NCBI RefSeq assembly: GCF_024055715.1
Contig: NZ_JAMXMV010000017.1
Coordinates: forward strand, 1 to 64,000
DNA from: Actinoallomurus soli
Lineage (GTDB): Bacteria > Actinomycetota > Actinomycetes > Streptosporangiales > Streptosporangiaceae
Direction: 5' to 3'
Length of the DNA: 64,000 bases
Both the position numbers and the translations under genes were made by a program. Positions 51,950 through 60,547 of this stretch are shown piece after piece; position 1 is the stretch's first letter, and each line of letters opens with the position of its first letter. The notes beneath the pieces were generated by a model. That model made no database searches and was not told the DNA's origin. It saw nothing but the letters and a program-made list of their open reading frames with translations.

Positions 51950-53673
51950 CGATGTTGTTCACGACGCCCTCGGTCGACTGCCGCCGCGAGCCCGACGGCT
52001 CACTCGTGCTGCGCTCCCGCACCCCGGCAGGCCAGGCTGCACCCACGATCCTGCATTGGCTGCACCGGTTCGCTGTCGAGTCACCCGACACCGCACTGCT
52101 CACGGTCGCCGCCGACGCTGGCCGGAGGAGCTGGACCTACGCCGAGGCCTGGGAGGACGTGACGCGAGTGGCCGCCGCGCTCGCCGAGCGGGGGCTGCGC
52201 CAGGGGGATCGAGTCATGGTGCTGGGCGCGAACTCGGTCGAACACCTCACGATCGGGCTCGCCACAATGCTGGCCGGGGGAGTGGCCGTCCCGCTCGCAC
52301 CGCAGTACGCGGGCCCGGACGCAGAACGCGACAAGCTCGCCGGGCTGCTCGAGATGCTCAAGCCCGCAGTGGTCTGGGCGGAGACCGCCGAGCAGGCCGC
52401 CGTCGTGACCGCCGCCTCAGCCGCCCACGCGACGCAGGTCCTCGTCGGACGCGCGGCCGTGACTGACCTCGCGCGGGCCGTCGATGACACCACCGCGCGT
52501 CCGCGCCCGGAGGACCTCGACCCCACCGCCCCGGCGAAGATCCTCCTGACCTCCGGCTCCACCGGCAGGCCCAAGCCGGTGGCCTACACCCAAACCATGA
52601 TGACGACGAACGTCCGCATAACGATCGACGTCTGGCCCTTCCTGGACGACCACCCGCCGATCCTCGTCGACTGGCTGCCGTGGAACCACGCCTTCGGCGG
52701 CAACGCCAACCTCAACCTCGTGTTGTCCCGAGGCGGAACCTTGCACGTCGACGAGGCGGCGGGCCGACCGGAGCGGCTCAAGAAGACGATCGAAAACCTC
52801 CGCCGCTTCCGCCCGACCTTCCACGGAACCGTCCCGGCGGGATTCGCGGCGCTCCTCCCAGCGCTCGAGGCCGACGAAGGCTTTCGCTCTGCGTTCTTCG
52901 ACCGGCTCGACGTCCTGTTCAGCGCGGGCGCAGCCATGGACCCGAACGTCTTCCACCGGTTGTCCACGCTCTCGGCGACCGTGCGCGGAGCCCCCGTCCC
53001 CATCGTCACCGGATGGGGATCGACCGAGGCGGGCCCGGGCGCGACCATGGTGCATGCGCACGGGGTCGACCCAGACTGCATCGGCACCCCGCTCCCGGGC
53101 GTCGAGATCGCCCTGCGCTCGGTGGCCGGGAAGCATGAGCTCCTGGTCCGCGGGCCGTGCGTCGCGACTGGGTACTGGCAGCACCCCGAGCAGACCCGGG
53201 CCGCATTCACCCCGGACGGGTGGTACCGCTCGGGCGACGCGGGAGAGCTCATCGATCCCTCCGCCCCGGAACGCGGCCTGCGCTTCGCCGGTCGCATCGC
53301 GGACGACTTCAAGCTGGCGAACGGCACCTGGGTCGACAGCACCGGAATCCGCGCAGCCCTCCTGTCCCGCAGCGGGGGGCGCCTGCGCGACGTCCTCGTG
53401 GTCGGCGCCGACCGACCCGCGCTATGCGTGCTGGTCTGGCCGGACAGCCGTGTCACCGAACCCTTCGAGGAGGAAGACCTGCGCGTGCTGCTGAGTGACC
53501 ACAATCGCGCACAGCCCCGGCCGAGCACCCGGCTGCTCGACGGGGCGCTGCTGGACCCCGAGCCGCATCCAGACGAGGTCAGCAGCAAGGGGCAGCTCAT
53601 CCCCGCCGCGGTGCTCCGGCGACGCGCACCGCTCATCGAGAAGCTCTACACCCGACAGGGAATGGCACTGTGA
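51946..53673 (+). CDS. feruloyl-CoA synthase-like AMP-binding acyl-CoA ligase
   Basis: A 575-residue ANL-family enzyme: P-loop-like LLTSGSTGRPKPV, DWLPWNHAFGGNANLNLVL (the WLPWNH block typical of feruloyl-CoA synthases), TGWGSTEAGPGATM, DGWYRSGDAGE and a C-terminal lysine region SSKGQLIP. It would activate an aryl-propenoic or related acid to the CoA thioester with ATP. It overlaps its neighbours by 4 bases on both sides. Substrate identity is inference; a phenylpropanoid acid fits the downstream mhp genes. Confidence 0.88.
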   Translation: MTMLFTTPSVDCRREPDGSLVLRSRTPAGQAAPTILHWLHRFAVESPDTALLTVAADAGRRSWTYAEAWEDVTRVAAALAERGLRQGDRVMVLGANSVEHLTIGLATMLAGGVAVPLAPQYAGPDAERDKLAGLLEMLKPAVVWAETAEQAAVVTAASAAHATQVLVGRAAVTDLARAVDDTTARPRPEDLDPTAPAKILLTSGSTGRPKPVAYTQTMMTTNVRITIDVWPFLDDHPPILVDWLPWNHAFGGNANLNLVLSRGGTLHVDEAAGRPERLKKTIENLRRFRPTFHGTVPAGFAALLPALEADEGFRSAFFDRLDVLFSAGAAMDPNVFHRLSTLSATVRGAPVPIVTGWGSTEAGPGATMVHAHGVDPDCIGTPLPGVEIALRSVAGKHELLVRGPCVATGYWQHPEQTRAAFTPDGWYRSGDAGELIDPSAPERGLRFAGRIADDFKLANGTWVDSTGIRAALLSRSGGRLRDVLVVGADRPALCVLVWPDSRVTEPFEEEDLRVLLSDHNRAQPRPSTRLLDGALLDPEPHPDEVSSKGQLIPAAVLRRRAPLIEKLYTRQGMAL

Positions 53674-54155
53674 AGCTCAGCGACCCAACGGCATCACTGG
53701 TCGTCGACCGCGCTTCCGAGCTCCGCGCGCACGTCGGCAACGAGATCGGGATCAGCGGATGGACCGCTTTGGAGGAGGCCGACGTTCTCTCGTTCGCCGA
53801 GCTGACCCGGGACCGGCATTGGATCCACACCGATCCCGCCCGCGCTCGTACCGAGGCAGGCCTAGACGGAATCCTCGCCCACGGGTTCCTCGTACTCTCG
53901 CTGATCACGGCGCTCGGCGACCAGTGCTACACCGTCCGCAGGGCGCGGCGGTGGACCAATTACGGCCTCGAACGGATCCGCTTCACCGCGCCGGTGTTCC
54001 CTGGTGACGAGTTCCGCCTGCGGGTGACGCTGGATGCGGTGGCACCAGGGCCCGCCGGAACCACCCGCCTCGATCTCGGATGCCGGCTGGAGCGGAGGGA
54101 CGGCGATCGGCCGGCTCTGGTCGCGACCTGGATCGTGCTGGTGGAGGAGGCGTGA
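53670..54155 (+). CDS. MaoC-like (R)-specific enoyl-CoA hydratase
   Basis: A 161-residue single hot-dog domain protein with the catalytic FAELTRDRHWIHTDPARA (Asp and His of the hydratase motif) and GILAHGFLVLSLIT. This is the MaoC dehydratase signature. It would hydrate the enoyl-CoA made after activation by the ligase upstream. GTG at 53670 lies in the ligase stop; the thioesterase gene starts in its own stop. Confidence 0.87.
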   Translation: MKLSDPTASLVVDRASELRAHVGNEIGISGWTALEEADVLSFAELTRDRHWIHTDPARARTEAGLDGILAHGFLVLSLITALGDQCYTVRRARRWTNYGLERIRFTAPVFPGDEFRLRVTLDAVAPGPAGTTRLDLGCRLERRDGDRPALVATWIVLVEEA

Positions 54156-54592
54156 CGGAGACCCGGATTCCCGAGGACTATGTCCCCATCGACCAGGGGG
54201 GCACCTTCCTTGGACATGTCGGCGGGCTGACCTGGAGGCGCGGTCCGGACCGGACCGACACCTGCGTGCTGCTAGCCCCCCACCACTTGAACCCCAACGG
54301 CACCGCGCACGGCGGGCTGCTGCTGACTCTGCTCGACATCACCCTCGGCGCGACAGTCGAGTCGTTCCTCGGCGTGGACGCCGAGCGCCATCCGGTCACA
54401 CTCCAACTGTCGTGCTCGATGCTCGCACCGGCGCGTGGTGGCGAGTTGTTGTTCGGCGAGGCCACGGTCGATCGAGCGACGCGAACCGTGACGTTCGTGT
54501 CGGCGCGCCTGCACAGCCGGGGGCAGACAGTCCTCACCGCGAGCGCGGTGTTCCGGAACCCGCCGTCTTCGACCATCACGGACCGCACATGA
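54152..54592 (+). CDS. PaaI-type hot-dog thioesterase
   Basis: A 146-residue protein with LAPHHLNPNGTAHGGLLLTLLDITLG, the HGG and Asp pattern of the PaaI/YbgC-like thioesterases. It would release CoA from an aryl acyl-CoA, perhaps the 3-hydroxy- or 3-oxo-ester, or rescue stalled CoA. GTGA overlaps on the left and ATGA on the right show tight coupling within the operon. Confidence 0.85.
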   Translation: MTETRIPEDYVPIDQGGTFLGHVGGLTWRRGPDRTDTCVLLAPHHLNPNGTAHGGLLLTLLDITLGATVESFLGVDAERHPVTLQLSCSMLAPARGGELLFGEATVDRATRTVTFVSARLHSRGQTVLTASAVFRNPPSSTITDRT

Positions 54593-55455
54593 CGAACACC
54601 TTGCCCCCTACCGCTCTGGCGACCGTCCCGCCAGAGGTGCGGGCAGCGGCGTCGGCGTTGCTAGGCGCCGCCCGTACCAGCAGCCCGTGCCCGCCGGTAC
54701 GCGACGGCCTCACGACCGAGGCCTCCGCCGACAGCGTGGCGACCGGGTACGCCGTGCAGAACCTGCTTACCCAGGCCCGCCTCGAGGACGGGCACCGGAT
54801 CGTCGGCCGCAAGATCGGGCTGACCTCGCCCGCCGTCCAAGAGCAACTCGGGGTCGACCAGCCGGACTTCGGCGTCCTGTTCGACGACATGGACCTCAGC
54901 CACACCCCGACCATCCCTCTTCAACGGCTGCTGCAACCCAAGATCGAGGCCGAGGTCGCCTTCGTCCTCGGCGCCGACCTCGACACCCCAGACCCGTCCC
55001 AAGCCAAGGCCCGCGCTGCAATCGCCCAGGTCGTCGCCGCGTTGGAGATCGTCGACAGCCGCATCGCCGGCTGGGACATCACCATCGTCGACACCATCGC
55101 CGACAACGCCTCCAGTGGCCTGTTCGTCCTCGGCGCCGGCGCGCGCCCGCTGGGCGACGACGAGGACCTAGGGCAGGTCACCATGGAGCTGATTGACCAG
55201 GACGGCAGGGTGCTGAGCCACGGGACCGGGGCCGCCTGCCTCGGCGACCCGATCAACGCGCTTGTGTGGCTTGCCCGCATCACACACCGCCTTGGCGCCC
55301 CGCTGCGCGCCGGTGAGATCGTGCTCTCCGGCGCACTCGGCCCGATGGTGCCAGTCACCCCGGGCACTACCTACACGGCGTCATTCACCGGACTCGGCAA
55401 CGTCCAGGCGCATTTCGGTGACGCACCCGACCCACTGCGCAAACGAGGAGCCTGA
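54589..55455 (+). CDS. mhpD: 2-keto-4-pentenoate hydratase
   Basis: A 288-residue member of the fumarylacetoacetase C-terminal/hydratase family: [17 protein letters not shown], then [16 protein letters not shown] (metal Glu), ALEIVDSRI and [12 protein letters not shown]. MhpD adds water to 2-hydroxypenta-2,4-dienoate to give 4-hydroxy-2-oxovalerate. The length is 20-30 residues above the E. coli enzyme owing to an N-terminal extension. It starts in the stop of the thioesterase gene. Confidence 0.92.
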   Translation: MTNTLPPTALATVPPEVRAAASALLGAARTSSPCPPVRDGLTTEASADSVATGYAVQNLLTQARLEDGHRIVGRKIGLTSPAVQEQLGVDQPDFGVLFDDMDLSHTPTIPLQRLLQPKIEAEVAFVLGADLDTPDPSQAKARAAIAQVVAALEIVDSRIAGWDITIVDTIADNASSGLFVLGAGARPLGDDEDLGQVTMELIDQDGRVLSHGTGAACLGDPINALVWLARITHRLGAPLRAGEIVLSGALGPMVPVTPGTTYTASFTGLGNVQAHFGDAPDPLRKRGA

Positions 55456-55456
55456 C

Positions 55457-56440
55457 ATGACCTCCAGCAGCGATACCGGCCAATCCGGCACCGGCCGCCC
55501 TGCCCGCACCAAAGCGGCGATCATCGGGTCGGGCAACATCGGCTCCGACCTCATGTTCAAGATCATCCGATTGTCGGAGACCTTCGAGATGGGGGCGATG
55601 GTCGGCATCGACCCCACCTCCGACGGGCTCGCCCGCGCGAAGCGACTCGGCTACGCCACGACCGCCGAGGGTGTGCAAGGCCTACTCGAGTTGCCCGAGT
55701 TCGACGAGATCGGCGTGGTCTTCGACGCCACCTCAGCGAAGGCGCACATCGCCAACGCCGCAATGCTCGAGCCGCACGGCAAGCTCCTCGTCGACCTCAC
55801 TCCCGCCGCGATCGGCCCGTTCGTGGTGCCCGCGGTCAACCTCGACGAGCACCAGACCGCATGGAATGTGAACATGGTGACCTGCGGCGGACAGGCCACC
55901 ATCCCCGTAGTCGCCGCAGTCTCCCGCGTGACCGACGTCCCCTACGCCGAGATCGTCGCCTCGATCGCCTCCAAGTCCGCCGGCCCCGGGACCCGCGCCA
56001 ACATCGACGAGTTCACCGAGACCACCGCCAAGGCGATCGAGGTCGTCGGTGGCGCACAGCGGGGAAAGGCCATCATCGTGCTCAACCCCGCCGAACCCCC
56101 GATGATCATGCGGGACACCGTGCTCTGCCTCGCCGCCGGCGGCGACGCGGACGAAATCAAGGACTCCGTCGCCCGAATGCACGCCGAGGTTGCCCGCTAC
56201 GTGCCCGGCTACCGGCTGAAGCAGCAGGTGCAGGTCGATCCTGTCCCCGACGACGAGCCCCTCCACACCCTGATCGGGGACGCCCCCCGGCCGCGCTGGC
56301 GGGTCTCGGTATTCCTCGAGGTCGAGGGCGCGGCCCACTATCTGCCCTCATACGCCGGGAACCTCGACATCATGACCTCGGCTGCTCTGCGGACCGCGGA
56401 GCAGTTGGTCGCCGCGAAGCAGCTGGAGGTGACCCGGTGA
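55457..56440 (+). CDS. mhpF: acetaldehyde dehydrogenase (acylating)
   Basis: A 327-residue protein with the NAD-binding [32 protein letters not shown], the catalytic Cys in [14 protein letters not shown] and the late [23 protein letters not shown]. This is the MhpF/DmpF family, which converts acetaldehyde to acetyl-CoA and normally forms a channelling complex with the aldolase encoded next. GAGGAGCC lies before the ATG at 55457. It overlaps the aldolase by 4 bases. Confidence 0.95.
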   Translation: MTSSSDTGQSGTGRPARTKAAIIGSGNIGSDLMFKIIRLSETFEMGAMVGIDPTSDGLARAKRLGYATTAEGVQGLLELPEFDEIGVVFDATSAKAHIANAAMLEPHGKLLVDLTPAAIGPFVVPAVNLDEHQTAWNVNMVTCGGQATIPVVAAVSRVTDVPYAEIVASIASKSAGPGTRANIDEFTETTAKAIEVVGGAQRGKAIIVLNPAEPPMIMRDTVLCLAAGGDADEIKDSVARMHAEVARYVPGYRLKQQVQVDPVPDDEPLHTLIGDAPRPRWRVSVFLEVEGAAHYLPSYAGNLDIMTSAALRTAEQLVAAKQLEVTR

Positions 56441-57468
56441 ACGACGTCCCCACGCTCTACATCCAGGACGTGACGCTTCGGGACGGCATGCACGCCGTCC
56501 GGCACCGCATGTCTCCCGATCAGGTCCGGGCGATCGCCTCGGCCGTCGACAAGGCCGGCGTCGCCGCGATCGAGGTCGCGCACGGCGACGGTCTCGCTGG
56601 CGCCAGCCTCACCTACGGACCAGGCAGCAACACTGACTGGGAGTGGATCACCGCGGCGGCCGAGGTAGTCGAGAACGCGGTGCTCACCACGCTGCTGCTG
56701 CCCGGGATCGGCACGATCGAGGAGCTCGAGGAGGCCTACGACCGCGGCGTGCGGTCGGTCCGTGTGGCCACCCACGCGACCGAGGCCGACATCGCGATCC
56801 AGCACATCGAGAAGGCCCGCGAGCTCGGCATGGACGTCTCCGGCTTCCTGATGATGTCCCACATGGCGCCCGCCGCGGATCTGGCCGCCCAGGCAAAGAT
56901 CATGGAAAAGGCCGGCGCACACTGCGTCTACGTCACCGACTCCGGCGGCAGGCTTACCATGCGCGACGTGCGCGACCGCATCCGCGCCTACCAGGACGTG
57001 CTCGAGCCGACCACCCAGATCGGCATCCACGCCCACGAGAACCTCTCGCTGTCGGTCGCCAACTCGGTCGTCGCCATCGAGGAGGGCGTGACCCGTGTCG
57101 ACGCCTCCCTGGCCGGACAAGGCGCCGGTGCCGGGAACTGCCCCATAGAGGCGTTCATCGCCGTCGCCGACCTGCACGGCTGGAAACACGGCTGCGACCT
57201 CTTCGCCCTGCAGGACGCCGCCGACGACATCGTGCGCCCACTGCAGGACCGACCCGTCCGCGTCGACCGGGAAACCCTTACCCTCGGCTACGCAGGCGTC
57301 TACTCCAGCTTCCTCCGCCACGCTGAACGCGCGGCCGCACAGTACGGCCTCGACACCCGCGAGATCATTATCGAGGTCGGACGCCGCGCTATGGTCGGCG
57401 GCCAGGAAGACATGATCGTCGACATTGCCCTCGACCTCGCCGCGACGCGGCAGCAGGCGCGACCCTGA
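56437..57468 (+). CDS. mhpE: 4-hydroxy-2-oxovalerate aldolase
   Basis: A 343-residue DRE-TIM aldolase: [12 protein letters not shown] (metal Asp and catalytic His), [24 protein letters not shown] and [15 protein letters not shown] (metal HxH). It cleaves 4-hydroxy-2-oxovalerate to pyruvate and acetaldehyde and passes the latter to MhpF. It is the last gene of the rightward operon; its GTG start lies in the mhpF stop. No clear hairpin follows within 100 bases. Confidence 0.95.
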   Translation: MNDVPTLYIQDVTLRDGMHAVRHRMSPDQVRAIASAVDKAGVAAIEVAHGDGLAGASLTYGPGSNTDWEWITAAAEVVENAVLTTLLLPGIGTIEELEEAYDRGVRSVRVATHATEADIAIQHIEKARELGMDVSGFLMMSHMAPAADLAAQAKIMEKAGAHCVYVTDSGGRLTMRDVRDRIRAYQDVLEPTTQIGIHAHENLSLSVANSVVAIEEGVTRVDASLAGQGAGAGNCPIEAFIAVADLHGWKHGCDLFALQDAADDIVRPLQDRPVRVDRETLTLGYAGVYSSFLRHAERAAAQYGLDTREIIIEVGRRAMVGGQEDMIVDIALDLAATRQQARP

Positions 57469-58010
57469 GCGCTTCCGGCGGTATGACCACACGCCCGCGT
57501 CGTTGGTTATCAGCGACTGGAAGCAGGAGCAGCCAGGTAGCCGCGGCATTGGGGAGTGTCTAATCAACGGCTCTGGCTCACTTCCGGTGGTGACTGACCG
57601 TAAGCGCCCGTGACCTTGGCCCTTCCCGGCCAGCGAGGTCCTCTGGCAGAGTCGGGCAGCTGCCGTCTTTGTACGGCAGGTCGCCGGACTGAACCCCGGA
57701 CATGCTTCCTGACCGGCTCAGATGTCGTCGGCATTCCGGATAAGCGTCCACCGGGTCCGTTCCATACGGAGCGTTACCACCGGAAGTGAGCCAGGGCCGA
57801 AAGAGCGACAGAGCCGTTAACTAACTGGATAGACCCGCGGCGCCAGCCTGACTCTGCCCGGGAGAGGAGTTACCGTCGCGAGGGCTGGCGCGACCGCCGA
57901 AGGCAGGTCAGGCCGGGGACACCTCAAGCCCGGCGGTCTATGAAGGTCGGGCTGTTCACCGCCATGTAGGGGAGCGCGCCGCCGGCTGCTCTTCGCGCGT
58001 TGCGCAGTGT
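57469..58010. other. intergenic region with IS debris
   Basis: There is no gene in these 540 bases. Base composition is more mixed than in the neighbouring operons. It holds an inverted-repeat element (57566-57818), and otherwise I see nothing recognisable. Confidence 0.5.
57566..57818. mobile_element. IS-end or MITE-like remnant with inverted repeats
   Basis: GGCTCTGGCTCACTTCCGGT and three more bases (57569-57591) recur inverted at 57776-57798 with one mismatch in 23. Beyond the right copy, the complement of AACGGCTCT (57566-57574) appears at 57810-57818, implying that the left end lost about 17 bases. No transposase is encoded in the 180 bases between. This looks like an internally deleted insertion element whose family I cannot name. 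Confidence 0.6.
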
Positions 58011-58148
58011 TCAGCCGATTCCGGTGACCTGTAGCGCGGTGGTCCAGTTGTTCTTGATAGCGCTTCGGGCGGCAGAGAGCGTAATGGTGCCAGCGCAGAC
58101 GGCGTTCTTGAGCTTCGTTTCGATGCCGTCTTTGGTGTAGGCGGTCTT
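58011..58148 (-). pseudogene. C-terminal remnant of a disrupted gene
   Basis: Ending at the TGA at 58011-58013, 45 codons read KTAYTKDGIETKLKNAVCAG then TITLSAARSAIKNNWTTAL. This resembles the C-terminal tail of actinobacterial secreted HNH-type proteins (KDxxE-x-L-x5-VC-x-G...AxxAIxxNW). The frame has no start and is cut at its upstream side by the IS5-like element, and the 5' part is not found beyond the element. Base use is less GC-rich than its neighbours. Confidence 0.5.
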
Positions 58149-58167
58149 AGAGGTCCTAACAGAAAGA

Positions 58168-58982
58168 TCAGCGGACGAGGCGTCGCCAGTAGATGATGGC
58201 TGCGGCCAGGGTCATGAACGCCTCATGGATGTCATCGCGGATCTCCCAGCGGATGCGCAGGCGGCGGAACCAGTGCAGCAGGCCGATCGTGCGTTCCACG
58301 ACGTAGCGGTGGACGCCCAGTCCTGAGCCGTGGGCGGTGCCGCGTCGGGCGATCAGGGGTTTGATGCCCTTCTTCCAGACCTTGCGCCGGTATTTGTCGT
58401 GGTCATAGCCGCGGTCGGCGTACAGGCTGTCGGGCCGCCGCCGGGGTCGGCCGACCCGCCCGCGGACCGGTGGGATCGCCTGGATCAGTGGCATGAGCTG
58501 GGTGACGTCGTTGCGGTTGCCGCCGGTCAGGCTGAGGGCGAGGGGGATTCCGTGCGCTTCGGTGATGACGTGGTGTTTCGAGCCCGTTCGTGCGCGGTCG
58601 ACCGGGCTCGGCCCGGTTTTGGGCCGCCCTTGAGCGCCCGCACGTGCGAACTGTCGATCACCGCCCGGGACCAGTCCAGCTTCCCGGCCGCGTGCAGCTC
58701 GGCCAGCAGCACCTGATGCAGTTGCTCCCACACCCCGGCCTCATGCCATTCCTTCAGCCGGCGCCAGCAGGTCATCCCCGACCCGAACCCCAGCTCCTGC
58801 GGCAGGAACTCCCACGCGATCCCGGTGTGCAGCACGAACAAGATGCCGCACAACACCTTGCGGTCATCCAGCCGCTTGCGGCCCGGGTGGCGCGTGCGGC
58901 GCTCCACCTTCGGCAACAGCGGCTCGATCCGCTCCCACAGGCTGTCCCGCACGATCCACGGCGGCTGCTCGCCCTTCTTCAC
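58168..58982 (-). CDS. IS5-family transposase made by -1 frameshifting (orfA/orfB)
   Basis: OrfA (58982 to 58527) starts MKKGEQPPWIVRDSLWERIE and has the DUF4096-like domain and VIDSSHVRA, the first catalytic Asp. OrfB continues in the -1 frame from about 58617 with TGSKHHVITEAHGIPL, SLYADRGYDHDKY (second Asp) and RYVVERTIGLLHWFRRLR (Glu), ending at 58168. The joined DDE enzyme would be about 270 residues. A slippery CCCAAAA lies where the two frames meet, so the split is probably programmed rather than damage. Confidence 0.88.
58617..58623 (-). other. -1 ribosomal frameshift heptamer C_CCA_AAA
   Basis: Reading the transposase strand, the orfA frame passes GGC CCA AAA CCG, which contains the canonical X_XXY_YYZ heptamer C CCA AAA. 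Slipping back one base gives CCC AAA ACC, exactly the orfB frame. Confidence 0.75.
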
Positions 58983-59045
58983 GGAAGATGATCAAAGCTG
59001 CCCGGCAGCCACCGTGGGACCGAAGTGATCATTTTGTTAGGACCT

Positions 59046-60452
59046 CTAAGAGGCCGCGGGCAGGGCAATCTCGCGGTCGAGGCCGAGTTCGTCCCGTACC
59101 CGGATCAGCGAGGCCGCCCGGATTGAGGCGTACAGCTCGTACGGATCGTGCAGCGGCCGGCCCAGCACGTCGGCCAGCGCGCCGGCGCCGAAGTCCGCGC
59201 CCGCCCGGGTCGCGTCCTTGGACCCGTCGGAGGTCAGGTTCGACTGGAAGATCCCGGCGGCCGAGCGGGGCAGGAAGTCCTCGTACACGATCGGCCGCGC
59301 AGTGACCCAGCCCTCCGCGAGGAGGCCGGCGAGGTCGGCCGGGGGAGCGGACGCGGGCCGCGCGCCCGTGGTGTGAAAGGTGAAGTAGGCGAGGTCGCCG
59401 GTCACCAGCTCGGCCTCCGTGGACGGAACCCGGCCCTCCCACAGCTTGGCCGCGACGGCGCCCCGCTCCTCGGCGGTCACCCGCTGCCCCGCGAGCGCGG
59501 CGTCCAGCGCCGCGGACAGCTCGTCGTACAGCGCGCGTCCCGCCGGCGTCACGGCGATGCCCCGCGCCTCGACCTCGCCGAAGCGCACCCGCAGGTCGTC
59601 CTCCACGACGCGGCCGTCGTCCTCCCGGAACACCCGGGGCTCGGCCAGCGCGCGGAAGGACGTCTGGCGCAGCAGCAGGTCGGGACCGTTCCAACGTGGC
59701 GGCCCCTGGATCGCGTCGATCATCGTGATGCCGCGCTCGCTCATCCGCGTGTAGAGGGCGTCGATGTCGAGGACGCGCGGGGTCAGGTGGTTGACGTGCG
59801 TGCTCGGCACCCCGCCGATGTCGGCGGCGACGGAGGAGACCCGCTCCAGCTCGGTGTACCAGCTGCGGGAGACCGGCTCGCGGGACAGCTCGAACGCCTG
59901 CGTCGCGAGGGTGAGGAACTCCTCGGCCTCCCGGTCGTCCAGGCCGCCCTCGGCCTCGGCCCGGTCGGCCAGCTCCAGCAGCCGCGGCGGGAAGAGCCGG
60001 CGTGCCCCGAGGAACTCGCCGAGCCTGCGCTCCAGGTCCTCGTCGAAGAACCGCCGGTCGCCCGTCACCAGCATCGAGGTGAACACCCGGAAGGGGTTGG
60101 CGGCCAGCTCCGTCTCGTCGACGGGACGGAACGCCGTGGAGACGACCGGCACCGAGCTGCTCGCGGCCTCGCGCAGGTCGTAGTAGCCGACGGGGTACAT
60201 GCCCATCGCGCCGAAGATACGGGCGACCTGCGCCATCTCGGCGGGCGTGCCCACGCGGATCGCGCCGTGCCGCTCGGCGGTCACGCGGTCGATGGAGCCG
60301 AGCCGTTCCGCGTCAGCGCCCATCCGCTCCAGCACCTCGCGGTTGACCTCCTGCGCGACGTCGACCAGCGTGTTGTACGCGGGCACCTCCGTGCCGTACA
60401 TCGCTGACAGCCGTCGGGCGAAAGCCGCCCGGAGTGCGGTCGAGTCGACCAT
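59046..60452 (-). CDS. hglS: 2-oxoadipate dioxygenase/decarboxylase, D-2-hydroxyglutarate synthase (DUF1338)
   Basis: A 468-residue VOC-superfamily DUF1338 protein with HGAIRVGTPAEMAQVARIFG near the N-terminus, FRVFTSMLVTGDRRFF, THVNHLTPRVLDIDALY (metal His), FLPRSAAGIFQSNL and ELYASIRAASL. HglS converts 2-oxoadipate to D-2-hydroxyglutarate with O2 and loss of CO2 in lysine catabolism of Pseudomonas and in plants. The ATG at 60452 has AAGGAGAGGGG upstream. It is divergent from an FAD/FeS dehydrogenase that fits the next step. Its last bases abut the IS5 right end, but the stop is intact. Confidence 0.88.
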   Translation of the reverse strand: MVDSTALRAAFARRLSAMYGTEVPAYNTLVDVAQEVNREVLERMGADAERLGSIDRVTAERHGAIRVGTPAEMAQVARIFGAMGMYPVGYYDLREAASSSVPVVSTAFRPVDETELAANPFRVFTSMLVTGDRRFFDEDLERRLGEFLGARRLFPPRLLELADRAEAEGGLDDREAEEFLTLATQAFELSREPVSRSWYTELERVSSVAADIGGVPSTHVNHLTPRVLDIDALYTRMSERGITMIDAIQGPPRWNGPDLLLRQTSFRALAEPRVFREDDGRVVEDDLRVRFGEVEARGIAVTPAGRALYDELSAALDAALAGQRVTAEERGAVAAKLWEGRVPSTEAELVTGDLAYFTFHTTGARPASAPPADLAGLLAEGWVTARPIVYEDFLPRSAAGIFQSNLTSDGSKDATRAGADFGAGALADVLGRPLHDPYELYASIRAASLIRVRDELGLDREIALPAAS

Positions 60453-60529
60453 CTGCCCCTCTCCTTGCCGCCGGATCGTCGCTTGTGTCACGGAAGGGTA
60501 CGGAGAATGTGGGCGGAGCGCCAGGGGTC

Positions 60530-60542
60530 GCATGTAACATGC
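60530..60542. promoter_or_regulatory. 13-base palindrome in the hglS/dehydrogenase gap
   Basis: GCATGTAACATGC has perfect 6-base arms around a central A. It lies just before the dehydrogenase start in the 95-base divergent gap and overlaps an alternative in-frame ATG at 60539. The form resembles operators of GntR-family regulators. The downstream LysR gene is another possible binder. Confidence 0.4.
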
Positions 60543-60547
60543 TACTC

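Larger units (their letters stand above)
58149..59047 (-). mobile_element. IS5-family insertion sequence, about 0.9 kb
   Basis: Terminal inverted repeats bracket a two-frame transposase. AGAGGTCCTAACAGAAAGAT begins the 22-base left end at 58149-58170, and the right end at 59026-59047 is its complement with two mismatches. The flanks read CTTAG and CTAAG, so a simple target duplication is not obvious. The length and frameshifted transposase match the IS427 subgroup of IS5. The element looks complete. Confidence 0.88.
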
